DNA of 64,000 nt, from NCBI RefSeq assembly GCF_000166275.1, contig NZ_CM001023.1:2297001-2361000 (forward strand), written 5' to 3'. A model generated the notes under the pieces. That model was not told where the DNA came from, ran no database searches, and saw only the letters and a program-made list of their open reading frames with translations. This DNA comes from Algoriphagus machipongonensis. GTDB taxonomy: Bacteria > Bacteroidota > Bacteroidia > Cytophagales > Cyclobacteriaceae. The position numbers and the translations under genes were made by a program. Shown one piece after another: positions 36,175 to 46,043 of the stretch (positions are counted from its first letter, which is position 1; each line of letters opens with the position of its first letter).

Positions 36175-37135
36175 CTGTAAGGATTAAATCTACGGCTTTA
36201 TCCATCAAGTTTTCTTTATAAGACAAAGTCATATTAACTGGTAGTTGCGCAATTCCGATCAATCTACGCAATATTTCCACTCCTTGGTATTGTGACAATA
36301 GCCTTGGTGATAGGGGTTGAATATAGTTTTTTAGAAATTCGATTTTCAGACTTTCTGCTTGTTGACCTAGGTCTAAATGCGCAAAAAGAACTCCTATGTC
36401 AAACTCAGGATCACCCATAAATCCAAATTCAGGATCTATAATTTTAATACCATCTTTAGTTTGAAGCCAGCTTCCTGGATAGAAATCACCATGTAAAAGG
36501 GTGTCCCCTTGTTTTAAATAGCGTTTTCCCAATTCGTCAATTTTTCTTTTTAGACTAGAATTCTTTTTGTATTTCAGACTTAGACTTTGTAAGCCTGATT
36601 GAACTGAATCTAAGTCAAATCCATTTTCTTCTAGAAAAGGAAACTGGAAAATATGTTCATGATTTAAAACTTTCATCGCCTGATTATCAGGGAAATTTTT
36701 TGGCTCAAGCTCATGAAGCGAATTGAGATAGTCTGTAAAAATTTGCATATCCTGTATGCCTATTTTCAATCTACCTTCATAAATCCCTAAAAAATCACTT
36801 CCTTTCCCTAAATCCTGAGTGATCAACAAGTGTTGGTCGGGAAGAAAAGAAATCACTTGAGGAGAGAGTTTCTTAAGTGTAATATTGTTTTTTAAGCTTT
36901 GATAGAATGCATGTTCTATTTCTATTCTTTCTACAGGAGCTGCAATCTGGGGGAATTTCCGTACGTAGTTTTTGGATTGTTTGATGATTACAGAACGTCG
37001 GTTTGTTTGAACTCTCAATACCACGTTCATATTACTTTCACCTGCTGGCTCCACTTTTTGAATCTCCTCACCATTAGCCCAAATAGGGAGTTTTGAAATC
37101 TCTTTTAAGCTGCTGGTTAATTCAAGGTTGATCAT
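36167..37135 (-). CDS. APH-fold small-molecule kinase, methylthioribose-kinase-like
   Basis: 322 residues, cytosolic. The aminoglycoside-phosphotransferase/choline-kinase fold is marked by TLLHGDFYPGSWL (catalytic HGD, near residue 214) and IIDPEFGFMGDPEFDIG, whose PEF.F.G..(E/G)FDIG wording is closer to 5-methylthioribose kinase (MtnK) than to antibiotic kinases. LLITQDLG and VVLRV are the expected N-lobe elements. I infer a pentose or ribose-containing substrate; no methionine-salvage gene is adjacent. It is the first gene of a two-gene operon with the ADP-ribosylglycohydrolase-fold lipoprotein. Confidence 0.75.
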   Translation of the reverse strand: MINLELTSSLKEISKLPIWANGEEIQKVEPAGESNMNVVLRVQTNRRSVIIKQSKNYVRKFPQIAAPVERIEIEHAFYQSLKNNITLKKLSPQVISFLPDQHLLITQDLGKGSDFLGIYEGRLKIGIQDMQIFTDYLNSLHELEPKNFPDNQAMKVLNHEHIFQFPFLEENGFDLDSVQSGLQSLSLKYKKNSSLKRKIDELGKRYLKQGDTLLHGDFYPGSWLQTKDGIKIIDPEFGFMGDPEFDIGVLFAHLDLGQQAESLKIEFLKNYIQPLSPRLLSQYQGVEILRRLIGIAQLPVNMTLSYKENLMDKAVDLILTDE

Positions 37136-37310
37136 GCGTTTCTCTATCTTTTAATTAGTTGAAAATACTAACGTAATCTAACATGGCATTAGATTATTGA
37201 ATCTTTCAGGAAAAAAGAATGAAAAAGGAATACTGCTTTGATTTAAATTACTTATTTAAGGCAATCAAAAATCCTTATTTTTATAAGAAGTAAACACCAA
37301 TAAACCAGCT

Positions 37311-38468
37311 ATGTTTGGATTACCCAGAACCCTATATACAGAAGAACATGAACTTTTCCGTCAAAGTGTACGGGATTTTATTGCAAAAGAAGTAAGCCCA
37401 TACAATAAAGAATGGGAGCAGAATAAAATGGTTTCCCGAGAATCTTGGAAGAAATTTGGAGAGAATGGTTTTTTAGGAATACAGGCTCCAGAATCACTTG
37501 GTGGCATGAATATCCAGGATTTTAGATTTAATGCCATACTTATTGAGGAATTGGGACTGAGTGGATGTTCGGGGCCAGCTATAGGATACCCTTTACACAG
37601 TGATATCGTGATGCCTTATATTTTGCATTATGGGACAGAAAGTGCTCAATCAAAATACATCCCTAAAATGGTTTCGGGAGACTTTATAGGGGCAATAGCC
37701 ATGACTGAACCAGGAGCAGGGTCAGATTTGCAGGGTATATTGACTAGTGCTGTAGATCAAGGCGATCATTACCTTGTCAATGGTACAAAGACCTTTATTA
37801 CGAATGGATACCTTTCTGATGTAGTGGTAGTAGCAGTGAAAACTGATCCCAATAAAGGGGCAAAAGGAATAAGTCTTCTTATCATAGACAAGGATATGAA
37901 AGGTTTTACTAGAGGAAAGCCTTTTCAGAAAGTTGGCCTTCATGCGCAAGATACCTGCGAATTGTTTTTTGAGGATGTTATAGTTCCAAAAGAGAACCTC
38001 CTTGGAAATGAAGGTGAGGGATTTAAATATTTGATGACTGAACTAGCTCAAGAGCGTTTGGTAGTCTCTCTTGCTGCAGTGGCATTAGGAGAATATATGC
38101 TAGAGGCTACCGTAGATTACGTGAAAACCAGAAAGGCATTTAAGAAATCTCTTTCTGAATTTCAGAATACGAGATTTAAACTAGCTGAAATGACGGCTGC
38201 ATTGGAGCAAGGAAGAATTTATTGTGATCACCTGGTCCAGCTACATAATCAGGGCTTATTAGATTCAGCTATGGCTTCAGCGGCCAAATATAATATGACT
38301 GAGCTTCAATGTAAGGTAGCAGATGAATGTGTCCAGTTGCATGGAGGTTATGGTTATATGTGGGACTATGGTGTGGCAAGAGCTTATGCAGATGCCCGAG
38401 TTCAGCGTATTTATGCAGGCACAAACGAGATTATGAAAGAGCTTATTGCAAGAAAAATATTGAAATAG
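37311..38468 (+). CDS. acyl-CoA dehydrogenase
   Basis: 385 residues, standard three-domain flavoenzyme of fatty-acid beta-oxidation that makes trans-2-enoyl-CoA and reduces electron-transfer flavoprotein. Visible: N-terminal helices (VRDFIAKEVSPY), FAD/substrate signature AMTEPGAGSDLQG, and C-terminal helical block VQLHGGYGYMWDYGVARAYAD with the C-terminal QRIYAGTNEIMKE (Glu of GTNEI is in the family's catalytic-base region). The wording resembles long-chain acyl-CoA dehydrogenases. It lies 75 bp upstream of a fatty-acyl-CoA ligase gene on the same strand, giving the first two steps of acyl degradation. Confidence 0.94.
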   Translation: MFGLPRTLYTEEHELFRQSVRDFIAKEVSPYNKEWEQNKMVSRESWKKFGENGFLGIQAPESLGGMNIQDFRFNAILIEELGLSGCSGPAIGYPLHSDIVMPYILHYGTESAQSKYIPKMVSGDFIGAIAMTEPGAGSDLQGILTSAVDQGDHYLVNGTKTFITNGYLSDVVVVAVKTDPNKGAKGISLLIIDKDMKGFTRGKPFQKVGLHAQDTCELFFEDVIVPKENLLGNEGEGFKYLMTELAQERLVVSLAAVALGEYMLEATVDYVKTRKAFKKSLSEFQNTRFKLAEMTAALEQGRIYCDHLVQLHNQGLLDSAMASAAKYNMTELQCKVADECVQLHGGYGYMWDYGVARAYADARVQRIYAGTNEIMKELIARKILK

Positions 38469-38543
38469 ACGACTGTAATCGTTGTCCAATCCCTAGAAAT
38501 TTTAGTAATTCAGAAAAAAAACAATCACCCAAAATATAGTGAG

Positions 38544-40235
38544 ATGCAAGATTTTCCATGGTTTAAATTTTATCCAAAGTCAGTTGACAAAGTTGTCAAC
38601 TGTGATGCCTATGGTAGTGTTTCTGAACTTTTTGAAGAATCTGTCAAAAAATACGGAGATAGTACAGCCTATGAATGCATGGGTAAGACGCTCTCATTTA
38701 ATGAATTAGATAAGCTTTCATCTCATTTTGCAAATTATCTCATACATGTATTGAAACTAGAGCAGGGTTCAAGAGTAGCCCTTCAGATGCCAAATACTCT
38801 GCAATATCCAGTGGCCATGTTTGGTGCACTTCGAGCTGGAATGATTGTAGTAAATACTAATCCTCTTTATACTTCTGCAGAAATGAAGCATCAATTCAAT
38901 GATGCCGGAGCAGATGTCATCGTCATTGTAGCAAATTTTGCTCATAATCTAGAAAAGATTAGAGAGGAGATTTCAGCGAAAAGAATTATCATCACCGAAC
39001 TAGGTGATTTATTGGGTTTTTTGAAAGGGACGATCGTAAACTTGGTTGTAAAACATGTCAAAAAGATGGTTCCAAGCTATTCACTTCCCGGAGCAGACAC
39101 TTTTAAATCTGCACTGGAGCAGGGAGCCGAGTACGAATTTCATGCACCCAAAATCAAGAAGAGTGATACTGCCTTTTTACAATATACTGGAGGTACAACT
39201 GGTGTTTCAAAAGGTGCAGAACTTAGCCATGGAAATATCATTGCGAACATGCAACAGATTTCAGAATGGATGAAACCGAGTTTAAAAGAGAGAGAAGAGG
39301 TAGTAATTACGGCATTGCCACTCTATCATATTTTTGCACTGACAGTTAACTGTCTATCAATGTTGAAAATTGGGGCTCATAATGTATTGATTACCAATCC
39401 GCGTGATATGCCCGCATTTTGCAAGGACCTTTCCAAACACAAGTTTTCAGTTTTCACAGGTGTAAATACCTTATTCAATGGTTTATTAAATCAGGAATCT
39501 TTTAAGAATCTGGATTTTTCTCATTTGAAAATTGCTGTTGGAGGAGGTATGGCAGTTCAAAAGTCTACCGCTGAAAAATGGAAAAAAGTTACTGGAACTC
39601 CTCTTGCTGAAGGTTATGGTCTTACGGAAACATCACCCGTGGCTTCCTGTAATCCAATTGATGGGACAGAGAGAAATGGGACGATAGGAATTCCACTTCC
39701 CAATACCGAAATGTGTGTCATGGATGATGAGGGCAATATGTTAGACATCGGCGAGAGAGGAGAGATTTGCATCAAAGGCCCCCAAGTAATGATTGGATAT
39801 TGGAATAGGCCTAAGGAAACTGCAGAAGTCATGCGTGGAGAATGGTTTAAATCTGGAGATATCGGGATAATGGATGAGGATGGATTTTTCAAGATTGTAG
39901 ATCGGAAAAAGGAAATGATTTTGGTTTCTGGTTTCAATGTTTATCCAAACGAAATTGAAGATGTCATTGCATCCTGTGAAGGTGTTTTAGAGGTAGGTGT
40001 TATAGGTATGCCAGATCCAAAGTCCACTGAGAAAGTAGTGGCATACGTAGTCCCAAAAGGAGATTCTTTATCGGAAGATAAAGTGATTGCACATTGTCAT
40101 GAATCGCTGACTAACTATAAAATCCCAAAAGAAGTCTATTTTACTGATGAGCTACCAAAATCGAATGTTGGGAAAATTTTAAGGAGGAAAATCAAAGAGG
40201 CGCATATGGAAAAGATTGGAGCCAAAACAAAATAA
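38544..40235 (+). CDS. fadD: long-chain fatty-acid-CoA ligase
   Basis: 563 residues. Adenylate-forming enzyme that activates fatty acids with ATP and CoA. P-loop-like YTGGTTGVSKGAEL, GYGLTETSPVASCN, the hinge block GEWFKSGDIG, and VSGFNVYPNEIEDVI plus PKSNVGKILRRKI (catalytic Lys) near the C-terminus are intact. Overall wording is close to Proteobacterial FadD. It follows the acyl-CoA dehydrogenase gene and probably shares its transcript, since no terminator lies between. The reading frame of the next small lipoprotein overlaps its end, but that gene most likely starts at 40312. Confidence 0.95.
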   Translation: MQDFPWFKFYPKSVDKVVNCDAYGSVSELFEESVKKYGDSTAYECMGKTLSFNELDKLSSHFANYLIHVLKLEQGSRVALQMPNTLQYPVAMFGALRAGMIVVNTNPLYTSAEMKHQFNDAGADVIVIVANFAHNLEKIREEISAKRIIITELGDLLGFLKGTIVNLVVKHVKKMVPSYSLPGADTFKSALEQGAEYEFHAPKIKKSDTAFLQYTGGTTGVSKGAELSHGNIIANMQQISEWMKPSLKEREEVVITALPLYHIFALTVNCLSMLKIGAHNVLITNPRDMPAFCKDLSKHKFSVFTGVNTLFNGLLNQESFKNLDFSHLKIAVGGGMAVQKSTAEKWKKVTGTPLAEGYGLTETSPVASCNPIDGTERNGTIGIPLPNTEMCVMDDEGNMLDIGERGEICIKGPQVMIGYWNRPKETAEVMRGEWFKSGDIGIMDEDGFFKIVDRKKEMILVSGFNVYPNEIEDVIASCEGVLEVGVIGMPDPKSTEKVVAYVVPKGDSLSEDKVIAHCHESLTNYKIPKEVYFTDELPKSNVGKILRRKIKEAHMEKIGAKTK

Positions 40236-40311
40236 TGTTCATTTTGGCAAATCACAATTGTTGCATTTATTGGCAATAGTTCGTTTGGGTTTAAATCAAA
40301 CCTCCTTTCTT

Positions 40312-40752
40312 ATGAAAAAACTGCTGTTTTTTTGCTCTTTAATGATGTTCTTCTCTTGTGATAAGGAAAAATCAGAGGAAAATTTTATTGTTGGTGACTG
40401 GACTTTGGTGGAGATTTATAATCCTTGGACTGGAACTTCAAGTAGTGAGAATCTAAGTGATTTCTTTCAGACCTACCAGTTTATGTCAGATGGAACATTT
40501 AAAAAGACAAGAAAGTCAGAAGGAGAGGAATTAAAAGAAGCAACAGGAGTTTATACTTTGGAAGATGTGCCATTATATAGTTCAAGTGATGCAAAACTTT
40601 TCATCTATTTAACTTTTACTGCCGGTGATGATATTTATAATAACTGTGGAGATCCAGACGAGGAACTGTTAACACTAAGGTTTAGTAATAAGCTAAGTAA
40701 TTTTTCCGCGACTCCATGTGATGGGGCAGGATATACCTTTGAAAAGGACTAA
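40312..40752 (+). CDS. small lipocalin-like lipoprotein
   Basis: 146 residues from the ATG at 40312, chosen because a clear lipoprotein signal begins there (MKKLLFFCSLMMFFSCDKEK, lipid-bearing Cys16). The mature part begins FIVGDWTLVEIYNP and continues as alternating strands with FMSDGTFKKTRK and ATGVYTLEDV, the pattern of the lipocalin-like/DUF4923-type Bacteroidota lipoproteins. Two later cysteines (NNCGDPDEE and TPCDGAG) could form a disulfide. Function unknown. Ends before a near-perfect 35-bp palindromic terminator. Confidence 0.75.
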   Translation: MKKLLFFCSLMMFFSCDKEKSEENFIVGDWTLVEIYNPWTGTSSSENLSDFFQTYQFMSDGTFKKTRKSEGEELKEATGVYTLEDVPLYSSSDAKLFIYLTFTAGDDIYNNCGDPDEELLTLRFSNKLSNFSATPCDGAGYTFEKD

Positions 40753-40753
40753 A

Positions 40754-40788
40754 ATCAAAAAGCCATCCTATTAGGATGGCTTTTTGAT
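40754..40788. terminator. bidirectional terminator (palindrome)
   Basis: ATCAAAAAGCCATCCTA and TTAGGATGGCTTTTTGAT are complementary apart from the centre; serves both convergent genes. Confidence 0.85.
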
Positions 40789-40791
40789 ATC

Positions 40792-41724
40792 TTAAATAAT
40801 TCCTTCGAAGTATTCTATGGTTTTGGTTAAACCATCCTTCAAGGCGATTTTTGGTTCCCAATCCAACTCCTTTTTTGCTAGATCAATTACCGGTTTCCTT
40901 TGCAATGGGTCATCTTGAGGAAGAGACATAAATACTAATTTACTCTTACTGTTAGTTAGTTCAATAATCAATTGAGCCAACTCAAGCATCGTAAACTCAC
41001 CAGGGTTTCCAATATTGACAGGTCCAGTAAAACCATCTCGGCTATTCATCAATCGATACATACCTTCTATGTTATCATCAACATAGCAGAAAGACCTGGT
41101 TTGCTTCCCATCACCATAGATCGTGATGTCCTCATTTTTTAAAGCTTGTACAATAAAATTTGATACCACTCGACCATCATTGGGATGCATTCTAGGCCCG
41201 TAGGTGTTAAATATGCGCATCACCTTAATAGGGACTTGATGTTGCCTATAGTAATCAAAAAACAAAGTTTCTGCACATCGTTTTCCTTCATCATAACAGG
41301 CTCTTGGTCCCAAGGTATTTACATTACCTCTGTACGATTCTGGTTGAGGGTGAATTTCAGGATCTCCGTAAATTTCTGATGTACTTGCTTGAAGGATCTT
41401 GATTTTTAGCCTTTTAGCGAGCCCTAACATATTCATGGCACCAATTACAGAAGTTTTGGTGGTTTGAACTGGGTCAAACTGGTAGTGAATTGGAGAGGCA
41501 GGGCAGGCAAGATTGTATATTTCATCTACTTCCACATAAAGAGGATGAGTTACATCATGCCTTAGTAATTCAAAATTCTTGTTGTCAAGAAGGTGATGAA
41601 TGTTTCTTCGATTTCCTGTGAAAAAGTTGTCAACACATAAAACCTCATTTCCTTCTTTTAAAAGGCGGTCACAAAGATGGCTTCCGAGGAATCCGCCACC
41701 ACCGCTTACTAAAACTCTTTTCAT
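40792..41724 (-). CDS. UDP-glucuronate decarboxylase (UDP-xylose synthase) family
   Basis: 310 residues, extended [12 protein letters not shown] (8-16) binds NAD; Thr115/Ser116/Glu117 (STSEIYGDP) and Tyr144-x3-Lys148 (YDEGK) form the active site. The block [20 protein letters not shown] and [19 protein letters not shown] are the specific signature of UXS1-type decarboxylases, which turn UDP-glucuronate into UDP-xylose. dTDP-glucose dehydratases are excluded by length and by these blocks. The gene is monocistronic in appearance, with a shared terminator downstream; its product feeds surface polysaccharide synthesis rather than the neighbouring uronate degradation. Confidence 0.9.
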   Translation of the reverse strand: MKRVLVSGGGGFLGSHLCDRLLKEGNEVLCVDNFFTGNRRNIHHLLDNKNFELLRHDVTHPLYVEVDEIYNLACPASPIHYQFDPVQTTKTSVIGAMNMLGLAKRLKIKILQASTSEIYGDPEIHPQPESYRGNVNTLGPRACYDEGKRCAETLFFDYYRQHQVPIKVMRIFNTYGPRMHPNDGRVVSNFIVQALKNEDITIYGDGKQTRSFCYVDDNIEGMYRLMNSRDGFTGPVNIGNPGEFTMLELAQLIIELTNSKSKLVFMSLPQDDPLQRKPVIDLAKKELDWEPKIALKDGLTKTIEYFEGII

Positions 41725-41803
41725 GGATTTAATTCAGTATAAAAACTATGGGTTCAAAAATAAGCAAATGTTTTTCATTTGAAACCCTGATTTTAATTAA
41801 GCT

Positions 41804-42373
41804 TTATTCTTTTGCTTCTTTGGGAGCGTCTTTGATGTATTTTGCAGGATTCCCACCGACAATTACATCTGCTGGTACATCTTTGGTGACCACTGAACCT
41901 GCTGCAATAATGGATCGATCTCCAATGGTTACTCCGGGGCAAATTACCGAACTTCCTCCAATCCACACATCTGAACCTATAGTAATGGGTTTTCCAAATT
42001 CCCATAATTCTCCTCGTGACTTAGCATCAGTCGGGTGTGAGGCGGCATAAAACTGAACGTTAGGAGCTATCAATACCCGATCACCAATTTTGACAGGAGT
42101 GACATCTAAAACAACACAATTGAAATTAAAGAAACAATCATCCCCAACTTCAATGTTGTAGCCATAGTCACAAAAAAATGGCGGTTCAATCCAAACATTT
42201 TTCCCAGACTTTCCCAGTAACTCTTTTACTAAATTCGCTCTTAAAAAAGTTTCCTCTGGCTCTGAATCGTTCAATTGTTTGAGAAGTTTTCGGGCATGCA
42301 TCCTTTCGGCCATCAATTCTGGATCTGCGGCCAGATACCATTTACCCGATATCATCTTCTCTTTATGGGTCAT
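41804..42373 (-). CDS. maltose/galactoside O-acetyltransferase family (hexapeptide repeat)
   Basis: 189 residues, the length of Maa/LacA/NodL enzymes. N-terminal Maa-type block [20 protein letters not shown], then left-handed beta-helix hexapeptide repeats ([19 protein letters not shown]). The catalytic His lies in YAASHPTD. Acetyl-CoA-dependent acetylation of a sugar hydroxyl. Start codon overlaps the uxuA stop codon by 4 bp, so it is the last gene of the uronate operon, perhaps acting on an overflow sugar; this is inference. Confidence 0.9.
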   Translation of the reverse strand: MTHKEKMISGKWYLAADPELMAERMHARKLLKQLNDSEPEETFLRANLVKELLGKSGKNVWIEPPFFCDYGYNIEVGDDCFFNFNCVVLDVTPVKIGDRVLIAPNVQFYAASHPTDAKSRGELWEFGKPITIGSDVWIGGSSVICPGVTIGDRSIIAAGSVVTKDVPADVIVGGNPAKYIKDAPKEAKE

Positions 42374-43545
42374 TTTTGTTTTTTATAAAGTAAAGCTGCT
42401 TCTACTCCACGAATTTCAGCCAGTCCTTTTAATCTTCCGATGGCTGAATATCCTGCATTGGTTTTCTTTTTAAGATCATCAAGCATTTGATGCCCGTGAT
42501 CCGGTCGCATAGGAAGCGATTTCCCTCTTTGTTCCTGGACTTTTAAAATCTCATCAATTACAGCTACCATATCTACATTTCCATCCAAATGGTTGTCTTC
42601 AAAGAAATCACCATTCTCTTTTCGACGAGTACTTCTCAAATGTATGAAGTGGATATGTTTTCCAAATTCTGCAACCATGGCAGGAAGATCATTATCTGCT
42701 CTTACCCCATAGGAGCCTGTACAAAATGTCAACCCATTATAAGGGCTTGGTTGATCTGTAATTAATCTTCTTGCATCTGAAGCAACAGAAACTACTCTAG
42801 GTAATCCAAATAATGGAAACGGAGGATCGTCTGGGTGAATCGCTAAATAAACTTCATTTTCTTCAGCGACTGGAACGATTGCGTCAAGAAATAACTTTAA
42901 ATGCTCTGCAAGCTTTTCAGCATTAATTCCTTCATAGGTTAAAAGCATTTCCTTGAATTCTTCAAGTGTATATCCTATCTCTGAACCTGGAAGACCTTTT
43001 AAAATGTTGTCAATAATCAATTGATGTTTTTCAGGACTTAGGCCTTCATAATATGCTTTTATTTCCTGAAGCTCAGAAGTTGAGTAGTCTGCCTCTGCAC
43101 CTTCTCTCTTAAGTATAAATAAATCAAAAGCTTGAACAGCCTTTTTTTCATAAAGTAATGCTTTGGCGCCGTTCGGAAGTGTATGGAATAAATCTGTTCG
43201 GGTCCAATCCAATATCGGCATAAAATTATAGCAAACCGTTTTGATTCTAGCCTTAGCTAAATTTCTAATACTTTGCTTATAATTTTCAATGAGCTCTTGA
43301 TAATTGCCTGTTCGGGTTTTGATTTTTTCATGAACAGGAATAGACTCTACGACAGACCAAGTCAAACCTGCTTGTTCGACGGTTGCTTTTCTCTTTAGGA
43401 TTTCTTCAGAAGTCCATACTTCACCATTGGGAATGTGGTGAAGAGCAGTTACAATGCCCGTGGCTCCAGCTTGTAAAATATCCTGAAGACTAACTGGGTC
43501 ATTTGGACCATACCAACGCATGGTTTGTTCCATTTTATAGGTCAT
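42370..43545 (-). CDS. uxuA: D-mannonate dehydratase
   Basis: 391 residues, standard for UxuA. It dehydrates D-mannonate to 2-keto-3-deoxygluconate, the third step after hexuronate isomerisation and reduction. Visible: [12 protein letters not shown] near the start, [18 protein letters not shown] (metal His/Asp), [15 protein letters not shown], and [10 protein letters not shown] near the end. Start could be codon 1, 5 or 9, where MRWYGPND begins; the family usually starts close to that block. Lies between the SDR gene (65 bp upstream) and the acetyltransferase (4-bp overlap) in the uronate operon. Confidence 0.95.
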   Translation of the reverse strand: MTYKMEQTMRWYGPNDPVSLQDILQAGATGIVTALHHIPNGEVWTSEEILKRKATVEQAGLTWSVVESIPVHEKIKTRTGNYQELIENYKQSIRNLAKARIKTVCYNFMPILDWTRTDLFHTLPNGAKALLYEKKAVQAFDLFILKREGAEADYSTSELQEIKAYYEGLSPEKHQLIIDNILKGLPGSEIGYTLEEFKEMLLTYEGINAEKLAEHLKLFLDAIVPVAEENEVYLAIHPDDPPFPLFGLPRVVSVASDARRLITDQPSPYNGLTFCTGSYGVRADNDLPAMVAEFGKHIHFIHLRSTRRKENGDFFEDNHLDGNVDMVAVIDEILKVQEQRGKSLPMRPDHGHQMLDDLKKKTNAGYSAIGRLKGLAEIRGVEAALLYKKQK

Positions 43546-43610
43546 AATTTTGAGTTTACAGGGTTTTATTGCTTTTATCTAAGTTAGCTTATTCTGGATG
43601 ATTGATAAAA

Positions 43611-44426
43611 CTATACTCCTGAATATGCGCTGAATCCACCATCTACAGGGATGATTGTTCCGGTTACAAATTGAGATGCATCACTGCAGAGCCATTGCAA
43701 AGAACCCAAAAGATCTTCAGGCTTTCCAAACCTATTCATTGGTGTATGACTCTTGATTTGATTACCTCTTTGAGTTAAACTTCCATCTGATTCAGTAAGC
43801 AGGGTACGATTTTGTTCCGTAAGAAAAAATCCAGGAGCAATGGCATTCACACGAAATTCGGGTCCATGTTTAGCGCTCAATTCTACTGCTAAGAATTTGG
43901 TGAAATTGTCTATTGCAGCTTTGGCAGAGGCATAACCTAAAACTCGAGTCATAGGTCTACTGGCCGCCATTGAGCTGATATTTAAGATATTCCCCTTATT
44001 ATTTTTGAGCATCAAAGGAAGTAAAATTTTAGTCGGTAAGACTGTTCCCAGATAATTAAGGTCCACAACGTTCTTTAGAGATTTTGTGTCTAAGTCTAAG
44101 AAAGTTTGATTGGGAGTGATTACTGCTCCAGGCATATTACCACCAGCAGCATTGATCAAAATATCTATGTATTCATGGTCAGATTCGATTTTTGAAGCTA
44201 CTTCTTGCAGCCCTTCTTCATCCGTTACATCTGCGTAGTAGCCCCAGGCATCTCGTCCTGTTGCATTTATTTCATCTACTAATTGATCAACCTTTGCCTG
44301 GGTTCTTCCAATAATGATCAATTGAGCTCCTTCCTGAGCTAAATGCAAGGCCATTGTTTTTCCTAGTACACCTGTTGCTCCTGAAAAAGCTATTTTCTTC
44401 CCTTCAATGGAAAATAATGTGCTCAT
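43611..44426 (-). CDS. SDR family oxidoreductase, fructuronate/mannonate reductase by context
   Basis: 271 residues, classical short-chain dehydrogenase: NAD(P) motif SGATGVLGKT (15-24), NAAGG (92-96), Ser151/152, Tyr165 and Lys169 (YASAK). It sits 1 bp after uxaC and before uxuA, where other bacteria carry UxuB/UxaB of a different family; Bacteroidota commonly use an SDR there. The likely step is D-fructuronate to D-mannonate. The assignment rests on position, not on a substrate-specific motif. Confidence 0.82.
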   Translation of the reverse strand: MSTLFSIEGKKIAFSGATGVLGKTMALHLAQEGAQLIIIGRTQAKVDQLVDEINATGRDAWGYYADVTDEEGLQEVASKIESDHEYIDILINAAGGNMPGAVITPNQTFLDLDTKSLKNVVDLNYLGTVLPTKILLPLMLKNNKGNILNISSMAASRPMTRVLGYASAKAAIDNFTKFLAVELSAKHGPEFRVNAIAPGFFLTEQNRTLLTESDGSLTQRGNQIKSHTPMNRFGKPEDLLGSLQWLCSDASQFVTGTIIPVDGGFSAYSGV

Positions 44427-44427
44427 A

Positions 44428-45870
44428 TTATACGATTATGTTTTTTGGGTCAAAGTCAAAGTAATTTTTAGCGTTATAATAGCAAATGTCCTGAATGATT
44501 TTTCCAAGCCATGCTTCATCCCAAGGTAGTTCTCCATTTTTTACATCATTTCCGAAAAGATTACATAAAATCCTTCTGAAATATTCATGTCTTGGGAAAG
44601 ATAGGAAGCTTCTTGAGTCAGTCAACATTCCAATAAAACAGGAAACTAAGCCCATATTGGATAGTGTGTTGATCTGTCTCTCCATACCATCCTTCTGATC
44701 TAAATACCACCAGCCAGATCCAAACTGAACCTTACCTTTGATGCCTCCACCATTGTAATTACCGATCATTGTGGCGAAAACTTCATTATCCCTTGGATTA
44801 AGATTGTATAATACCGTTTTACTCAACTGGTCAGAGGACTCCAACTTATTTAGATATTTAGAAAGGGCAGAAGCTTGATCAAAATCTCCAATAGAGTCGT
44901 ATCCTGTATCTGGACCTAACACAGACAACATTCGTTCGTTGGTGTTTCGAAGTGCTCCTAAATGAAATTGCTGAACCCAACCTTTGCTATGGTACATTTT
45001 GGAAAGCTCTACCAATACTTTGAATTTAAAGAATTCGGCCATTTCCTTCGTTAAAGTGTTACCATACCTAAGGTCATGGATCAATACATCCATGTTATAT
45101 GGTTCGCCTTCAAAATAATAAAGTTGTTCCAAGCCATGATCAGAAACTCTACATCCTCGATCGTGGAAATAATTTACTCTTATCTGTAGTGCTTGAATTA
45201 ATTCTTCAAAATTTGCAATTCCTTGACCATTTGCTAATTCCCCAAGTTCCGCAAGGTATTTACCATAGGCCTTTGGGTCTTCAACCGCATAGGCTTTATC
45301 TGGTCTGAAAGCAGGGTACATTTGAAGATCATTTTCTTTTTTGCTAAATGAAACATGTTCATTTAAAGTGTCAGTGGGAGAATCAGTTGAACAGACAACT
45401 TCCACGTTCATTTTATTCAATAAGGAACAAGTGCTAAAATCCGATCCTTGCAACATTTCTGATGTTTGGTTAAAAATAGCAGAAGCATTTTTGGACGTAA
45501 GCAGTTCATCAATTCCAAAATAGCGCTGAAGTTCTAAGTGAGTCCAATGAAAAAGTGGGTTTCTTAAAGTATAAGGAACGGTATCCGCCCATTTTTGGAA
45601 TTTCTCCTCATCACTGGCATCGCCTGTGATATATTTTTCTGGAACTCCCAAGGTCCGCATGGCTCTCCATTTATAGTGATCACCAGCTAACCAGATTTTT
45701 GAAATGTTTTCAAAGTTTTTATCAGAGTTTATCTCATTAGGAGGGAGATGGTTATGATAATCTATGATGGGTAAACCCTTGGCGTATGTATGATAAAGGT
45801 GCTGTGAATACTTGTTCTCTAAAAGAAAATCCTCTGCAATAAATGCCTGTTTTTTGTCCAAAGTTTGCAT
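44428..45870 (-). CDS. uxaC: glucuronate isomerase
   Basis: 480 residues, standard length. Isomerises D-glucuronate to D-fructuronate (or galacturonate to tagaturonate). Family blocks include IDYHNHLPPNEI near the N-terminus, WAGDHYKWRAMRTLGV-like AGDHYKWRAMRTLG (residues about 60-75), SLLNKMNVEVVCSTDSPTD, and the C-terminal LTDSRSFLSFPRHEYFRRIL. First gene of the operon uxaC-SDR-uxuA-acetyltransferase. The 14-bp palindromic LacI-type operator lies 76 bp before its start codon, in the divergent spacer to the regulator gene, so local repression by that regulator is likely. Confidence 0.95.
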   Translation of the reverse strand: MQTLDKKQAFIAEDFLLENKYSQHLYHTYAKGLPIIDYHNHLPPNEINSDKNFENISKIWLAGDHYKWRAMRTLGVPEKYITGDASDEEKFQKWADTVPYTLRNPLFHWTHLELQRYFGIDELLTSKNASAIFNQTSEMLQGSDFSTCSLLNKMNVEVVCSTDSPTDTLNEHVSFSKKENDLQMYPAFRPDKAYAVEDPKAYGKYLAELGELANGQGIANFEELIQALQIRVNYFHDRGCRVSDHGLEQLYYFEGEPYNMDVLIHDLRYGNTLTKEMAEFFKFKVLVELSKMYHSKGWVQQFHLGALRNTNERMLSVLGPDTGYDSIGDFDQASALSKYLNKLESSDQLSKTVLYNLNPRDNEVFATMIGNYNGGGIKGKVQFGSGWWYLDQKDGMERQINTLSNMGLVSCFIGMLTDSRSFLSFPRHEYFRRILCNLFGNDVKNGELPWDEAWLGKIIQDICYYNAKNYFDFDPKNIIV

Positions 45871-45945
45871 ATGGTTTTTTGAATTTCATCTGCTATTAAC
45901 TGAAAGCAATTTACCCTGATTTCACCCTTTTTAATTATTTAAATA

Positions 45946-45959
45946 CGAAAACGTTTTCG
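45946..45959. promoter_or_regulatory. LacI-type operator of the uxaC operon/regulator spacer
   Basis: CGAAAACGTTTTCG, a perfect 14-bp palindrome with the central CG of LacI/GalR family operators. Located between the divergent uxaC (start 45870) and regulator (start 46044) genes. Confidence 0.75.
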
Positions 45960-46043
45960 AAATTATATGAGCGGAATGATTATTAGTAAAAGAACCTTCG
46001 TATTTTCAATTCCCAATTTATTAAACCCAAAATTTGACAGACC

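Noticed and set aside
40792..41724. Role of the UXS-like gene in uronate degradation
   Set aside because: Its signature is that of a UDP-glucuronate decarboxylase, a biosynthetic enzyme, and it is separated from the uxu operon by 79 bp without overlap.
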